DNA of 64,000 nt from Flavobacterium xueshanense (lineage in GTDB: Bacteria > Bacteroidota > Bacteroidia > Flavobacteriales > Flavobacteriaceae), in assembly GCF_900112975.1 (NCBI RefSeq), contig NZ_FONQ01000003.1:32579-96578 (forward strand), given 5' to 3'. The notes beneath the pieces are model-generated. The model saw nothing but the letters and a program-made list of their open reading frames with translations, searched no databases and was not told the origin of the DNA. Positions within the stretch are counted from its first letter, which is position 1, and each line of letters starts with the position of its first letter. Shown here piece after piece: positions 54,398 to 64,000 of this stretch. The position numbers and the translations under genes are program-made.

Positions 54398-55104
54398 TTT
54401 AATTGATAATTATCTAACATCTCATTAACTTCTTCCGGAGAATTAAACATTATCACATCAATAATAGACAGCCCAGCTTCAAAACTTTTAAGCTTTTGAT
54501 CATAAGGATTGATAGCTACAGATTGAAAGTTAAGTTTTATATTAGCTGCATCGTATTTTGATTTATCAAAAAAACTTTCGCCTCCAGGTGGATTCCAATA
54601 CTCAGTGACGTTGTCCAAAACTTTACAAATATTTAATGCCCATTCGTCAGGAGCATTTGCAACTTCTATTTTCAAGTTCATTTTGGAAAAAATAAAAATT
54701 TCTCTATCAATATTTAAATAGCTACAGATTCTTTTTATTGTTTCATAATTTAAATCAATTAAATACTGATAATCTTTATCAAAAATTTCATCAATTAATT
54801 TCATCACTTTATAATAATGAGGTGCTATTTTTTTATAAGGCTGTAATTGGGCTACTATTTTATTTTTCCATTCTTGACTATTATCAATTATCAAATCCTG
54901 AATAATTACGTCCCGCCCTTTATTGATTATAGGAACTTGAATATATAACCACCCACTATTTTGTTTTAATATCCTATTTCTTTCAATCCAGCCATGACGA
55001 ATAAACTGCACAGGGTCAAATAATATGAAAATATCGGTATGTTTAATTAAACTAAAATACCCTATATATGGAAAAAAATAGGGTTGCATAATTGCTGCTT
55101 TCAT
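54394..55104 (-). CDS. WbqC-family protein
   Basis: 236 residues with the WbqC signature AIMQPYFFPYIGYFSLI (4-20), VQFIRHGWIERNRI (about 32-45) and YWNPPGGESFFD (about 166-177). WbqC genes accompany amino-sugar genes in O-antigen and capsule loci; the biochemical activity is not established. It lies between two PLP-fold genes and overlaps both (1 and 4 bases). Confidence 0.9.
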   Translation of the reverse strand: MKAAIMQPYFFPYIGYFSLIKHTDIFILFDPVQFIRHGWIERNRILKQNSGWLYIQVPIINKGRDVIIQDLIIDNSQEWKNKIVAQLQPYKKIAPHYYKVMKLIDEIFDKDYQYLIDLNYETIKRICSYLNIDREIFIFSKMNLKIEVANAPDEWALNICKVLDNVTEYWNPPGGESFFDKSKYDAANIKLNFQSVAINPYDQKLKSFEAGLSIIDVIMFNSPEEVNEMLDNYQLK

Positions 55105-56189
55105 TAAATGTTAAGATTTATTATCATAATAATTCTTTTGACTTGACTAATTTCTATTTCTTTATAGAGAGGCAAACATAAAACCCTAGAAGCAATACTC
55201 TCGGAAATATTCATTTTAGAACCGTTAGTATAATTGATAGTATTCAACGACGGGTAAAAATAACGTCTAGGGAAAATTTGTTCCTCATTCAAAGCTTTTT
55301 GCACTTTTAATAAAATTGCTTCTGTTTCAAAAATGACACAATAGTAGCTATAATTCCATAGTGTATTTTCTCTAAGTTTTAATCCTGTCAATTTTTTAAA
55401 ATCCAAATTTTTGTTATAAAAATCTACTGCTTTTTTTCTGCCGTACACAATACCATCCATAAAAGGCAAAACAGCCAATCCCATAGCGGCTTGCAATTCG
55501 GATATTTTCCCATTTATTCCTAATCCATGAAAATTTATCGGACCATTATGACCAAAATTATGACTGTAAAACATTTTTTCTCTAAGTTCTTCATCATTAC
55601 AGAACAATGCACCACCCTCTCCAGTATGAAATAATTTAGTAGCATGAAAACTACAAGTGCTAACATCACCATATTCGAAAATAGATCGTCCTTGATAAGT
55701 TACTCCAAAGCAATGTGCAGCGTCATAAATTACTTTTAGATTATATTTCTTAGCAATAACTTCAATTGCGTCTATGTTACACGGATTTCCAAAAACATGA
55801 GTCGCTAAAATTGCAGTTGTTTTGGGAGTTATTGCCGCTTCAATTTTGGTTTCATCAATAGTTAAATATTCTCGGTGAATATCGACAAAAACTGGCTTAC
55901 AATTTTCCCATACAATTGCCGCGGAGGTAGCTACGTAACTAAATGGAGTTGTTATTATTTCACCATTATTCCCTAAAATTTTAAGAGCAATTTGTAATGG
56001 AATAGTTCCATTATTCATAATTATAATATTAGAAACTCGAAGATGTTTCATCAATTTTTCTTCCAATTCTAGTAACAACTCTCCCCGGTTAGTTAACCAT
56101 TCATTATTCCATATCCTTTGTAATTGTTCGTTATACTCGGCCAATGGAGGAAAAAAAGTTTTTGTTACGTTAATTTTACTATTTATCAT
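55104..56189 (-). CDS. DegT/DnrJ/EryC1-type sugar aminotransferase
   Basis: 361 residues. PLP-dependent enzyme adding an amino group to a keto-sugar nucleotide. NNGTIPLQIALKILG (about 58-72), VIYDAAHCFG (about 154-163, Asp) and STCSFHATKLFHTGEGGALF (about 182-201, PLP-binding Lys) are all present. The likely substrate is dTDP-4-keto-6-deoxyglucose from RmlB, or a UDP keto-sugar from the CapD-like enzyme; sequence alone does not decide. Confidence 0.92.
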   Translation of the reverse strand: MINSKINVTKTFFPPLAEYNEQLQRIWNNEWLTNRGELLLELEEKLMKHLRVSNIIIMNNGTIPLQIALKILGNNGEIITTPFSYVATSAAIVWENCKPVFVDIHREYLTIDETKIEAAITPKTTAILATHVFGNPCNIDAIEVIAKKYNLKVIYDAAHCFGVTYQGRSIFEYGDVSTCSFHATKLFHTGEGGALFCNDEELREKMFYSHNFGHNGPINFHGLGINGKISELQAAMGLAVLPFMDGIVYGRKKAVDFYNKNLDFKKLTGLKLRENTLWNYSYYCVIFETEAILLKVQKALNEEQIFPRRYFYPSLNTINYTNGSKMNISESIASRVLCLPLYKEIEISQVKRIIMIINLNI

Positions 56190-56371
56190 TTTTATGATTT
56201 AATACAATTGATATTCCTAGCCTTTTAAAGCTCTCAATTTAATTTTATGGAGTAAGCTAATTACTTTGCTGCTGAACATAAATAGATCTAATTAGTATTA
56301 TAAAAATCTAAACAAAATTAAAAACATTTCTATAAATTTTAATACTTCTATTAACACGAATAGCTAAAAAA

Positions 56372-57442
56372 CTATCCTTGAGACAAAAGTTTAAATAACC
56401 TTCTAAATATTAAATAAATTACAGACATAAACCCCGCTAAAAAACCTCCTATTATAATTCCCTTAAGTCTACCAAATTTTTCTTTTTTCAATGGCAAAAT
56501 TGGTTTGTCAATTATTTGAATTAGTGGAGTTTCTTTCCGTAAAGTTACTTTCGCCAATTCTGTTTGTTTAACAAGTTCTGTTAAAATAGCGGTATTTGCT
56601 TGCACATCAACCTGTCTGCGAGCCGACGGAGCTCTTCTTACATTTAGGGCAGGATTTAAATTGAAGGTATTATCATTGGCAACCGCAACTCCTGTAATTG
56701 CACCATTAAGTTCCCTGCGAATTGAATCCGTCTGCCTTTCAAGGATATCCATATTAAGCCTAGCCTTTTTACTTTTACTGATCACATAAAAATCAGATAC
56801 CTGTTTAACTAAGGCTTCAGAGAAATATTTTGCAAATAATTCATTTATCGAAGCTACTTCAACACTGATAATGGACACTTTTTTATCTTTTTGACCTACA
56901 GATAACCCTCCTTTTGACAACTCATCATACATTACTCCCAATATACTGTCATGTATTCGCGTAAAGTATTTTCGTTCAGCATTGGGCAAAAACTGAATAT
57001 TTTCAAATTTAGACTTACCCTTCCATTGCTCTCGCCATTTCGAATTTTGAATATACATTTCTGCCAAGGAACTGCTTTTTTTATCAAAAACAACGGGAGT
57101 TAATAATGTTTGCTCCACCATACTTCGGGATTTGAATAATTCAGTTAAATTCGAACCTGTGAAAACACTACCTCCGCCGCCGCCAAGATCTAACCCAAAT
57201 TGACTGGCTAAACCTAATGCACCACCCAAACTAGAACTGCCTTTTTCATCTTCCAAAGCAAAAGATAACGTAGCAGTATAAATTGGTTTTTTACTGATTG
57301 AATACACGAAGCCTAAAGCTCCTCCTATAACGCCAACAAGTAAAATGACTTTCCATTGTGAAAGTATGTAGTAAAACCATTCTCTACCTTTCTCTACTAA
57401 TTGTTTTAAGGTGACTTCGTCATTGGAATTTTGTTCGCTCAT
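56372..57442 (-). CDS. Wzz-type chain-length/polysaccharide co-polymerase protein
   Basis: 356 residues with membrane segments at about 33-50 (VILLVGVIGGALGFVYSIS) and 328-346 (GIIIGGFLAGFMSVIYLIF), and a long periplasmic part with coiled coil between them, the Wzz layout. LGLDLGGGGGSVFTGSNL is a glycine-rich stretch. It lacks a kinase domain. The 182-base gap to the aminotransferase has no gene. Confidence 0.88.
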   Translation of the reverse strand: MSEQNSNDEVTLKQLVEKGREWFYYILSQWKVILLVGVIGGALGFVYSISKKPIYTATLSFALEDEKGSSSLGGALGLASQFGLDLGGGGGSVFTGSNLTELFKSRSMVEQTLLTPVVFDKKSSSLAEMYIQNSKWREQWKGKSKFENIQFLPNAERKYFTRIHDSILGVMYDELSKGGLSVGQKDKKVSIISVEVASINELFAKYFSEALVKQVSDFYVISKSKKARLNMDILERQTDSIRRELNGAITGVAVANDNTFNLNPALNVRRAPSARRQVDVQANTAILTELVKQTELAKVTLRKETPLIQIIDKPILPLKKEKFGRLKGIIIGGFLAGFMSVIYLIFRRLFKLLSQG

Positions 57443-57621
57443 ATTATCAATATTTTACGCTTGTATTTTATTTATTATTAAAATGTGCTTTTATAACAGT
57501 GTCTACAAAAACCTGTTTAATGTTTTCATTTATAGCTCTTTAGGGACGCAGTAAAACAATTTAAATTTGCTATCTGAGACTGAACACTGCAACCTGATTA
57601 CCGAACACTGAACACTGACTA

Positions 57622-60048
57622 TTACCTCAATATCGCAATTATAACCCCCGCCAAACTTGCTAACACACCGGCAATACTAACAAACTCCCCAGTACTCATT
57701 TTTTTGGTCTCAGGTTTTTCAGGCACTATAATTTGTGAACCGGGAGTGACTTTAGGATAGGATCGTATAAACAAAAATGAATGTGCCACTGCCGCTTTCC
57801 CATTTGGATAAATGATGTACGCCTTTTTTTTCCAACCTTTTGCATCAACACCTCCTGCGGCGTTTACATAGTAATTAAATCCTTTGCCACCATCATAGGG
57901 AATCTCTGAAGTCAACAAGACATTTCCAGTAACTTTTACGCCTTCATTAAATGCTACCACTTCTATTTCATCGCCAGAAAATAGAGTGACATTGGTACTG
58001 CTTTTTGGATTTTTCACAATTGCTTTCCAATCTACTGGAATGGTAGCATATTTCAAGTCCTCCTTTAATTTTTTTTCTAATTTGGCTTGAATACTATCTT
58101 GTTTACCTAAGTTCAGATTCACATTTTCCAAATCTTCTATTTGTTTGGCCTGAATAGGTCTTTTTATTCTCACTCCCTCTATATTGGCAACGGAAGTCAA
58201 TCCGCCTGCTCTTTGAATAACGTCATATACGCGATCTTTTTTGTTTGCCAACACATATTTTCCTGCATAATGTACAGCTCCGGTTACCGTAACCATCTCC
58301 GGTTTATCGTACACCGCCATTTTGCGGATATTCACCACATCAAAAGGAAGCAAGGCAAAGTTTTTTGCCTGTTCGTTATTACCGGCAATAATTTCTATAT
58401 TAAACAATTCTGCTTTATTGGGATTGGTATCATCAATTTCCTCTGAAATGATCATTCGCGCTACCTCAACTCTTTTAGAAGCCGAACCGGTTAAACCACC
58501 AGCCTGAACTAATAAATCATTCAAAGTCAAATTATCATAATATTGGTATACTCCTGGTTTTTTTATCTCACCATCAATGGTTATCTTGAATTCTTCTTCA
58601 AAATCCAAAATAGAATATACAGTGACAACGTCCTCCCGTTTTAAAGGAACATCAGCGTCAAGATCACCGCTTAAAGCCTGATCCAAATTGACATTGACAA
58701 TTTCTGTAGTCAGATCCGATTGCAATCGAATAATTCTCGCCCTATTGGTATACGCATCTTCTTTTAAACCATCTGCTTTACTGATTAAATCAGAAACACG
58801 CATTCCTTCATAAAAAGAATAGGTGTCGGGTCTAAAAACGGCGCCTTCTATTTTAATTCGGTTTTCAAAGCGGTTTAAAATTTTAGAAACTCGGAACACA
58901 TCTCCGGAAAGGGGTTTATAACTGTCAAATTCAGACCCCTTGATATCCGTTACTTTAAATTCCTTGTTTGTTTTTTGCAACACATTTACAGATGCGGTAT
59001 AGGCAAATTCATTAAAACCGGAAGCAAAAGTAAGTAAGTCAGAAAAAGTTTCTCCTTTCTTCATTTCAAAAATTCCGGGACGTTTCACTTGTCCTTCTAC
59101 AGTAACTCTTTGATTATAGGCTGGAATTCGGATGACGTCATTGTCTTTTAGCCCGACATTATCGGATTGGTCACCATTCACGAGAAAACGATATAAATCG
59201 ACATTGCGATAGACAACATTATTTCGCAACAACTCAATATTTCGGTAACTGCCATTCTTCCCCGGGCCACCACCCAAAAATAACGCATTATAAACCGTGG
59301 CCAAAGAAGAAATTGAATAATTTCCCGGCTGCTTGCTGCCTATGATCGTTACTCGTATAGTTCGAATTCGATTCAGACTAATACCTACTTGCGATTGCCC
59401 CGAGGCTACTGTACTGTAAACACGAGCAATGGCCGCTTTTATTTTTTGAGTAGCCGCTTCAATGGTCATTCCTGAAACAGCAATTTGGCCTACATACTGA
59501 ATGTTAACTTTACCTTCCATTGTAACTGGCACCGCCGCATTAAATTCCTGCACACCATATACACTTACTTGCAATTCATCGCCAGGTCCCAAAACATAGT
59601 TTACAGGGGTGGCCAGTTTTAAATTGGGTTCAAAATTTAATGTAGGCGTATCAAAAAGTTCCGATCCAAAAATTAAGGCATTTACAGTATCCTTAACTTT
59701 TATATTACTAATTTTCTCTTGCTTTCGGGTGAGTTCTTTGGAATCAACGGTACCATTCAAAGAACTACTGTTGTCTGAACTAGGAGTATCTGAAACAGTT
59801 TCCAGACGAATTCTTAGTTTACCAAATTCTGTCGCCGACATACCCTTGGACAACGCTAACTTTTCCGCCTGTGTTAACGAAATAGAATTCGCTTGCAACT
59901 GATTTTTCAGCTTAATAATATCGGCATTAGATAAATTATCCACTTGGACGGTGCTTAAATCACTGCCAGAGAACAAATCCTGAGCCGAAACAACAGAAGT
60001 ATGAAGCAGCGATAAAACCACTACTATTGCAATAAGTATTTTTTTCAT
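57622..60048 (-). CDS. Large SLBB-domain polysaccharide export protein
   Basis: 808 residues, much longer than classical Wza. A signal peptide (MKKILIAIVVVLSLLHTSVV, SAQ) precedes a Poly_export domain (about 150-240: VLGPGDELQVSVYGVQEF) and about six SLBB repeats (VTVEGQVKRPGIFEM; ITIDGEIKKPGVYQY; VTVTGAVHYAGKYVL). A C-terminal hydrophobic segment (EFVSIAGVLASLAGVIIAIL) may cross a membrane. It probably forms an export channel of the Bacteroidota type. A 396-base gap with a terminator separates it from wzc. Confidence 0.92.
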   Translation of the reverse strand: MKKILIAIVVVLSLLHTSVVSAQDLFSGSDLSTVQVDNLSNADIIKLKNQLQANSISLTQAEKLALSKGMSATEFGKLRIRLETVSDTPSSDNSSSLNGTVDSKELTRKQEKISNIKVKDTVNALIFGSELFDTPTLNFEPNLKLATPVNYVLGPGDELQVSVYGVQEFNAAVPVTMEGKVNIQYVGQIAVSGMTIEAATQKIKAAIARVYSTVASGQSQVGISLNRIRTIRVTIIGSKQPGNYSISSLATVYNALFLGGGPGKNGSYRNIELLRNNVVYRNVDLYRFLVNGDQSDNVGLKDNDVIRIPAYNQRVTVEGQVKRPGIFEMKKGETFSDLLTFASGFNEFAYTASVNVLQKTNKEFKVTDIKGSEFDSYKPLSGDVFRVSKILNRFENRIKIEGAVFRPDTYSFYEGMRVSDLISKADGLKEDAYTNRARIIRLQSDLTTEIVNVNLDQALSGDLDADVPLKREDVVTVYSILDFEEEFKITIDGEIKKPGVYQYYDNLTLNDLLVQAGGLTGSASKRVEVARMIISEEIDDTNPNKAELFNIEIIAGNNEQAKNFALLPFDVVNIRKMAVYDKPEMVTVTGAVHYAGKYVLANKKDRVYDVIQRAGGLTSVANIEGVRIKRPIQAKQIEDLENVNLNLGKQDSIQAKLEKKLKEDLKYATIPVDWKAIVKNPKSSTNVTLFSGDEIEVVAFNEGVKVTGNVLLTSEIPYDGGKGFNYYVNAAGGVDAKGWKKKAYIIYPNGKAAVAHSFLFIRSYPKVTPGSQIIVPEKPETKKMSTGEFVSIAGVLASLAGVIIAILR

Positions 60049-60444
60049 AATTATTTTAAAGTTTTAAAACTAATAGTCGTGCGTAAAGAGATGATATTGA
60101 TATTTTTAAAAATAGTTTTTATTCGCAATAGGATACGGCTTCGCCGCTGCAATCCACATAGCAGATTACCATCTTTTCAAAATTTTTACAAAGCTAAAGT
60201 AAAAATATAGGAAAATCTATCGTTTCAGTAGGAAATGTACATCAAAAAATGATTTTTAATTTACATTTTAGTAACAATAACAAACTCACACATTTAATTC
60301 TGGCAAAAATAAAATTAATTGTATTATAATGCCCAAAAACTGTGAATTCTACAACTAATCTTCCGGTTAAATAAAAAAAAGTTTACAAAAAAATATTTTG
60401 TAAACTTTTAAGTAAAATCAAACTAAAACAATAAATTTCCTGAA
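60049..60444. other. 396-base gap between two export units
   Basis: Contains no gene. It holds the terminator of the wza-wzc unit (60377-60409) and presumably the promoter of the large SLBB gene. GGATACGGCTTCGCCGCTGC near 60131 includes a short GC-rich hairpin unlike the AT-rich surroundings. Confidence 0.5.
60377..60409 (-). terminator. Terminator after wzc
   Basis: On the minus strand AAAAGTTTACAAAA pairs with TTTTGTAAACTTTT around a short AT loop, followed by a run of T. It lies 36 bases after the tyrosine-kinase stop. Confidence 0.88.
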
Positions 60445-62802
60445 TTAAAATATTTTTTTATACCAAGGCTCTTTTTCAACTTTTACACCATAACCGTACC
60501 CATAGCCATAGCCTTTAGTAGAATCGGTATCATTAAGCAGTAAGCACATATTTGGTAATTTTTGTTCTCTGTATAAGGTGTTGGCAATATTCAGCATTCG
60601 TTTTTCTAATACATTAGCACGAGCCACATAAATAAAACAATCTGCATGCTTTGCAATCAATAACGTATCGGTTACTAAACTGACCGGAGCCGTATCCACT
60701 ATTATATAGTCGTATTGCTTTTTTACAATTTCAAAAAGTGTATCCACTTTCTTGTTCATTAACATCTCTGCAGGATTAGGAGGTATTACACCGGCAGGTA
60801 ACACATGAAAATCATCAAATCCTTCATATTTAACAATCAAATCTTCTAATACCAAATCTTTAGAAGACAAGTAATTCGTGACTCCTCGATCCGGCAATGT
60901 CAAATATTCATCCAACCTTGGGTTTCTGATATCCATTCCTATCAACAATACTTTTTTACCGGACAAGGCGAAGGTCGCAGCCAGATTAGCCGAAACAAAA
61001 GTCTTCCCCTCTTGAGGAAAAGTAGACGTTAAAAAAATGGTTTTAGCTTGGCTTTCGGGAACCTTACTGAGCATAAATTCTAAATTCGTTCGGATGATTC
61101 GCAACGCCTCTGCCGAACTGCTGCGGCTTTCTGATTTTATGATTTCCGAAGGACTATCGGATTTAGGCACATCGCCTATAAATGGAATTGATGTTTTGCC
61201 TTCTAAGTCCAAACGACTTTTTATTTTCGTGTCCAATAAATCCATCAGGTAAATAATTCCAAATGGAACAAGAAGCCCTAATAATAATGCGGCCAAATAA
61301 ATTATATTTTTTTTAGGAGCCACAGGAATTTTTGATCCTTTGGCAGCATCAATCACTCTGGCATTAGGTTCTGTTGCTGATAATGAAATAGCAGTCTCTT
61401 CTCTTTTTTGCAACAGATACAAATAGAGTTCCTCTTTTACTTTTTGTTGTCTGGCAATAACTCTAAATTGACGTTCCTGCACTGGTATTTTTCCCAATTT
61501 AGAATTCAAAAGTCCTTCCTGACTGTTCAAATTTCTCTTTTGGATGCTTAAATTTGATTGCATGCGACTCAGACTCGAAGCCACACTTGATTTTAAAGAT
61601 GACAGTTGTTGGTCTATTTTAATAACAGTTGGATTAGCTTCGGTTGCCGATTTCATAATTCGGTTCCGATCTAAAACCAATTGATTGTACGAACCAATCA
61701 TCTCTGTTGCTTCACCACTGACAATATTTGCAGGCAAAAGGTCCGATTTTTTACTTTTCTTCATAAAGTCCAGCATCGAAGAGATAACATTCAATTGGAT
61801 ATCTGCTTCTACCCCTTTTTTATCATACTCGCTTGAACCTTCAATAAAAAGCTTCGCTTCAGTTTCAATATCCGTTAACTGATTCGTGTTTTTAAAACTC
61901 TGAACATCCTGCTCAACACCTTCCAACTCTTCAGTAATTAATTTCAATCTATTTGCAATAAATTTTGAAGTGTTTTCAGAAATTAAATTTTTATCCGAAA
62001 CAGCATCTTCGTTGTAGTTCTGCACCAGAATATCCAAGAAATCCTCCGCTTTGGTCAACACGGGATCAATTAAAGAGATTTCAACAACACTGCTTGTTTT
62101 GCTTAATGGATTAACCTTTAATCTGGTTCTGAAACTTTCCACTGTGTTCTCAAGAGGAGAGAGTACAATTATAATTTCACTATCATTTTTATCAGTTGTA
62201 TTTAATTGTGCAGCCGATTTATTGATAACCAACGTACCATATTTTGTTTTAATAGGCTGACCATACTTAAATACGTTGTTACTATCAATTAAAATACTCT
62301 TTTCCGGTGATAAATCATCCAGCTCAAAGGTATTGGATGTCACTGCGACATATTTAAACTCCATTTTATTTTCAAAAAAACCAGGTTTCTGATCAATAAA
62401 ATTGACCATAATAGGGGAATTCTGGTATACTTCAGCTTTAATTACATTCCCTTCAACAATAAAAGCCGTATTCAAATTCAATTTTTTTACAACACTTTCA
62501 ATTAATGTTCTTGATCTTAAAATTTCTACCTCATTGTCTAAGTTGTTTTTGATACCGCCCCCTATACCCATATCAGCGAAAGCTGAAAGTTCAGAAAGCA
62601 TCCCCCCCTTCTTTTCATCTTTTACCAAAATAGTAGTAGCAGCCTGGTATTGAGGCGTGGTATATCTAAGATAAATGTATGCGATTAGTAAACTAACAAA
62701 AATACCTAAGACAAACCATTTCCAGTGGGAAGCATACTGATCAACAATAGCTTTAAATTGAAAATCCTGTTCTTGATTTTCGTTTGACATGTTATTTTCC
62801 AT
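60445..62802 (-). CDS. wzc: Wzc-type tyrosine autokinase
   Basis: 785 residues. A Wzz domain with membrane segments at about 34-50 and 505-525 flanks a long periplasmic coiled coil. The cytoplasmic BY-kinase has Walker A STFPQEGKT (about 591-599), Walker A' LLIGMDIRNPR (about 617-627) and Walker B YDYIIVDTAPV (about 695-705). The C-terminal Tyr cluster is GYGYGYGYG near 770. Autophosphorylation controls polymerisation; the PHP phosphatase at 36,921 is the likely opposing enzyme. It follows the lipoprotein gene by 9 bases. Confidence 0.95.
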   Translation of the reverse strand: MENNMSNENQEQDFQFKAIVDQYASHWKWFVLGIFVSLLIAYIYLRYTTPQYQAATTILVKDEKKGGMLSELSAFADMGIGGGIKNNLDNEVEILRSRTLIESVVKKLNLNTAFIVEGNVIKAEVYQNSPIMVNFIDQKPGFFENKMEFKYVAVTSNTFELDDLSPEKSILIDSNNVFKYGQPIKTKYGTLVINKSAAQLNTTDKNDSEIIIVLSPLENTVESFRTRLKVNPLSKTSSVVEISLIDPVLTKAEDFLDILVQNYNEDAVSDKNLISENTSKFIANRLKLITEELEGVEQDVQSFKNTNQLTDIETEAKLFIEGSSEYDKKGVEADIQLNVISSMLDFMKKSKKSDLLPANIVSGEATEMIGSYNQLVLDRNRIMKSATEANPTVIKIDQQLSSLKSSVASSLSRMQSNLSIQKRNLNSQEGLLNSKLGKIPVQERQFRVIARQQKVKEELYLYLLQKREETAISLSATEPNARVIDAAKGSKIPVAPKKNIIYLAALLLGLLVPFGIIYLMDLLDTKIKSRLDLEGKTSIPFIGDVPKSDSPSEIIKSESRSSSAEALRIIRTNLEFMLSKVPESQAKTIFLTSTFPQEGKTFVSANLAATFALSGKKVLLIGMDIRNPRLDEYLTLPDRGVTNYLSSKDLVLEDLIVKYEGFDDFHVLPAGVIPPNPAEMLMNKKVDTLFEIVKKQYDYIIVDTAPVSLVTDTLLIAKHADCFIYVARANVLEKRMLNIANTLYREQKLPNMCLLLNDTDSTKGYGYGYGYGVKVEKEPWYKKIF

Positions 62803-62811
62803 TGAAACTAT

Positions 62812-63603
62812 TTATTTTGAAGAGGTAATAATTAAGGTAATTAAGGTAATCAGCAGCGAGGAAACAGAAATAATTACCCCGGTGTTTGGTCCTACTGCTG
62901 CTGCATTGATTCTACTCTTATTGGGTTCTACATACACGACATCATTTTGTGCCAAATAGTAAAACGGAGAATTGATAAATCCCGCCTTGGTAATATCCAC
63001 TCTATTATAGGATTTGACACCATCAATTTCCCGAATAATTAAAACACTATTCCTTTTACCATAAATTGTCAAATCTCCTGCTTTACTCAAGGCTTCAATC
63101 AACGTAATTCTTTCGGAAGCAACATTATAGGTTCCAGGAGCATTAACTTCCCCTTGAACCGAATATTTAAAATTCATGATACGAAGGTTAATTATTGGAT
63201 TTTTGATAAACATAGCAATTTTGTCTTGTAGGATTTTAAGAACCTCCGATCGAGTCAATCCGCTTATTTTTAATTTACCTAAAATTGGAAAATCGATAAT
63301 CCCATTAACGTCCACCAAATACAATTGTGTTGACTGTTGTCCGATAGCATCTGGTCTGTCAGCCGTTGGTATAGCTGAAGTAGTTAAATTAAAAGGAATG
63401 GCTATTTCAGGGTCTTCCGCAGAAACGATAATCATCAGTAGATCATCCGGTTGTACCTTAATTTCATAGGATGTTGATTTTTCTTGTGCGCCCAAAGTAT
63501 CAATGTCTTGATAATAAATAATGTCTTTTTTCGAAGTACAAGAGAACAAAAACACTAAAAACAAAAATGGAATTGTTTTTTTTAGTAAAAAAAAGTATTT
63601 CAT
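62812..63603 (-). CDS. wza: Wza-type polysaccharide export lipoprotein
   Basis: 263 residues. The lipoprotein signal ends in FLFSCTSKK (Cys about 22). A Poly_export domain (about 48-140: YEIKVQPDDLLMIIVSAEDP) and one SLBB domain (VQGEVNAPGTYNVASERITL) follow, and a C-terminal hydrophobic helix (GVIISVSSLLITLITLIIT). It is close to the usual Wza length and starts the wza-wzc operon. The ATG at 63603 follows a candidate promoter by about 20 bases of leader. Confidence 0.93.
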   Translation of the reverse strand: MKYFFLLKKTIPFLFLVFLFSCTSKKDIIYYQDIDTLGAQEKSTSYEIKVQPDDLLMIIVSAEDPEIAIPFNLTTSAIPTADRPDAIGQQSTQLYLVDVNGIIDFPILGKLKISGLTRSEVLKILQDKIAMFIKNPIINLRIMNFKYSVQGEVNAPGTYNVASERITLIEALSKAGDLTIYGKRNSVLIIREIDGVKSYNRVDITKAGFINSPFYYLAQNDVVYVEPNKSRINAAAVGPNTGVIISVSSLLITLITLIITSSK

Positions 63604-63628
63604 GTAATTTTATTTTTTTTTAAAGGGC

Positions 63629-63636
63629 CAAATATA
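63629..63636 (-). promoter_or_regulatory. Candidate promoter -7 box of the wza-wzc operon
   Basis: On the minus strand TATATTTG matches TAnnTTTG exactly, placing a start site about 20 bases before the wza ATG. A clear -33 TTG was not seen at the expected spacing. Confidence 0.45.
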
Positions 63637-63822
63637 TACATTAACCCGTTGGATGTAATTACTTTTATTTAATATTTTTAAGACTATCAGAGCAGAGAAA
63701 ACTTTTTTGCCACCGATTCAAAAGATTTTTGCAGATTCATTTGTAATAATCGGGTCTTATATTCATTAATCCATAAAACTCTTGCCTAAAAACCGCAACC
63801 TTTATCACCACCAAACACACCT

Positions 63823-64000
63823 CAAAATCCCACAACAGTCAGCAAAGCGGGCCAAGCTTATTCCTTAAATTAGTGAAAATCCGCTAAATCCGTATAATCT
63901 GTGGACAAAATTAGCAACCACTACAAAAAATACCCTTAAAAATCCCACAACAGTCCGCAGAGCGGGCCAAACTTATTCCTTCAATCAATAAAAATCCGTA
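63823..64000. repeat. About 62-bp imperfect direct repeat running to the window edge
   Basis: AAAATCCCACAACAGTCAGC (starting 63824) and AAAATCCCACAACAGTCCGC (starting 63939) begin two copies spaced 115 bases apart; both continue through GCGGGCCAA and CTTATTCCTT to AAAATCCG. Between them is ATCCGTATAATCTGTGGACA text common in Flavobacterium intergenic DNA. The 397-base stretch after wza holds no gene. Confidence 0.7.

Overview
The window is AT-rich DNA from a member of the Bacteroidota, most likely a Flavobacterium or close relative. This rests on gene content (TerD/TerY stress cluster, TM2, GYF_2 and YqaE-type proteins, Bacteroidota-type exopolysaccharide genes), on AT-rich intergenic DNA with few Shine-Dalgarno sequences, and on TAnnTTTG-type promoter boxes. 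It divides into three parts: an integrated genomic island (about 1-32,340), a short stretch of decaying host genes (about 32,400-36,650), and a cell-surface polysaccharide locus (36,921-64,000).

The island starts with the 3' part of a tyrosine recombinase gene that runs in from the left edge. It ends at 32,297-32,340 with the isolated 3' half of a tRNA-Met(CAT) gene followed by that gene's terminator, the usual mark of integration into a tRNA gene. Short repeat arrays sit near both ends: paired CCGTTRACGG palindromes after the integrase, and 10-bp, 20-bp and 12-bp arrays before the tRNA fragment. The first cargo block (1,576-16,646) is a Ter-type stress-response cluster: four TerD proteins in two similar pairs, three TerY-type von Willebrand A proteins, a macrodomain protein, a PP2C-type phosphatase, a protein kinase with a zinc ribbon, a HAD phosphatase, a phosphoribosyltransferase, TerC and several small membrane or unknown proteins. 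A 35-bp imperfect direct repeat brackets this block. The second block (16,935-29,762) is a defence cluster: type I restriction-modification (hsdR, a KilA-N gene, hsdM, hsdS), a Septu-like ATPase plus HNH nuclease pair, and McrBC, closely packed with several overlapping genes. Small membrane and secreted proteins follow.

Between island and polysaccharide locus lie a truncated, frameshifted exonuclease/GIY-YIG gene fused end-to-end with a TPR lipoprotein fragment, one intact unknown gene, an IS1595-type transposase remnant, and an acyl-CoA dehydrogenase gene of full length with two in-frame stop codons.

The polysaccharide locus begins with a PHP-type tyrosine phosphatase on the plus strand. 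The rest is on the minus strand: small Wza-type export lipoprotein, Wzc-type tyrosine kinase, a second large SLBB export protein, a Wzz-type chain-length protein, a PLP aminotransferase, WbqC, a second PLP-fold protein, a GNAT-glycosyltransferase fusion, a GT11 fucosyltransferase-like protein, Wzx flippase, further glycosyltransferases, a Wzy/EpsG polymerase, rmlCDBA for dTDP-L-rhamnose, a sugar-1-phosphate transferase that starts the lipid-linked unit, and a CapD-like dehydratase. Together they could build, flip, polymerise and export a rhamnose- and amino-sugar-containing polysaccharide by a Wzx/Wzy route.

The most interesting parts are the compact Ter signalling cluster with its less familiar 14.4-16.6 kb tail, the flanking repeats that suggest it moves as a unit, the repeat arrays near the island ends, and the stacked defence genes with unusual domain extensions.
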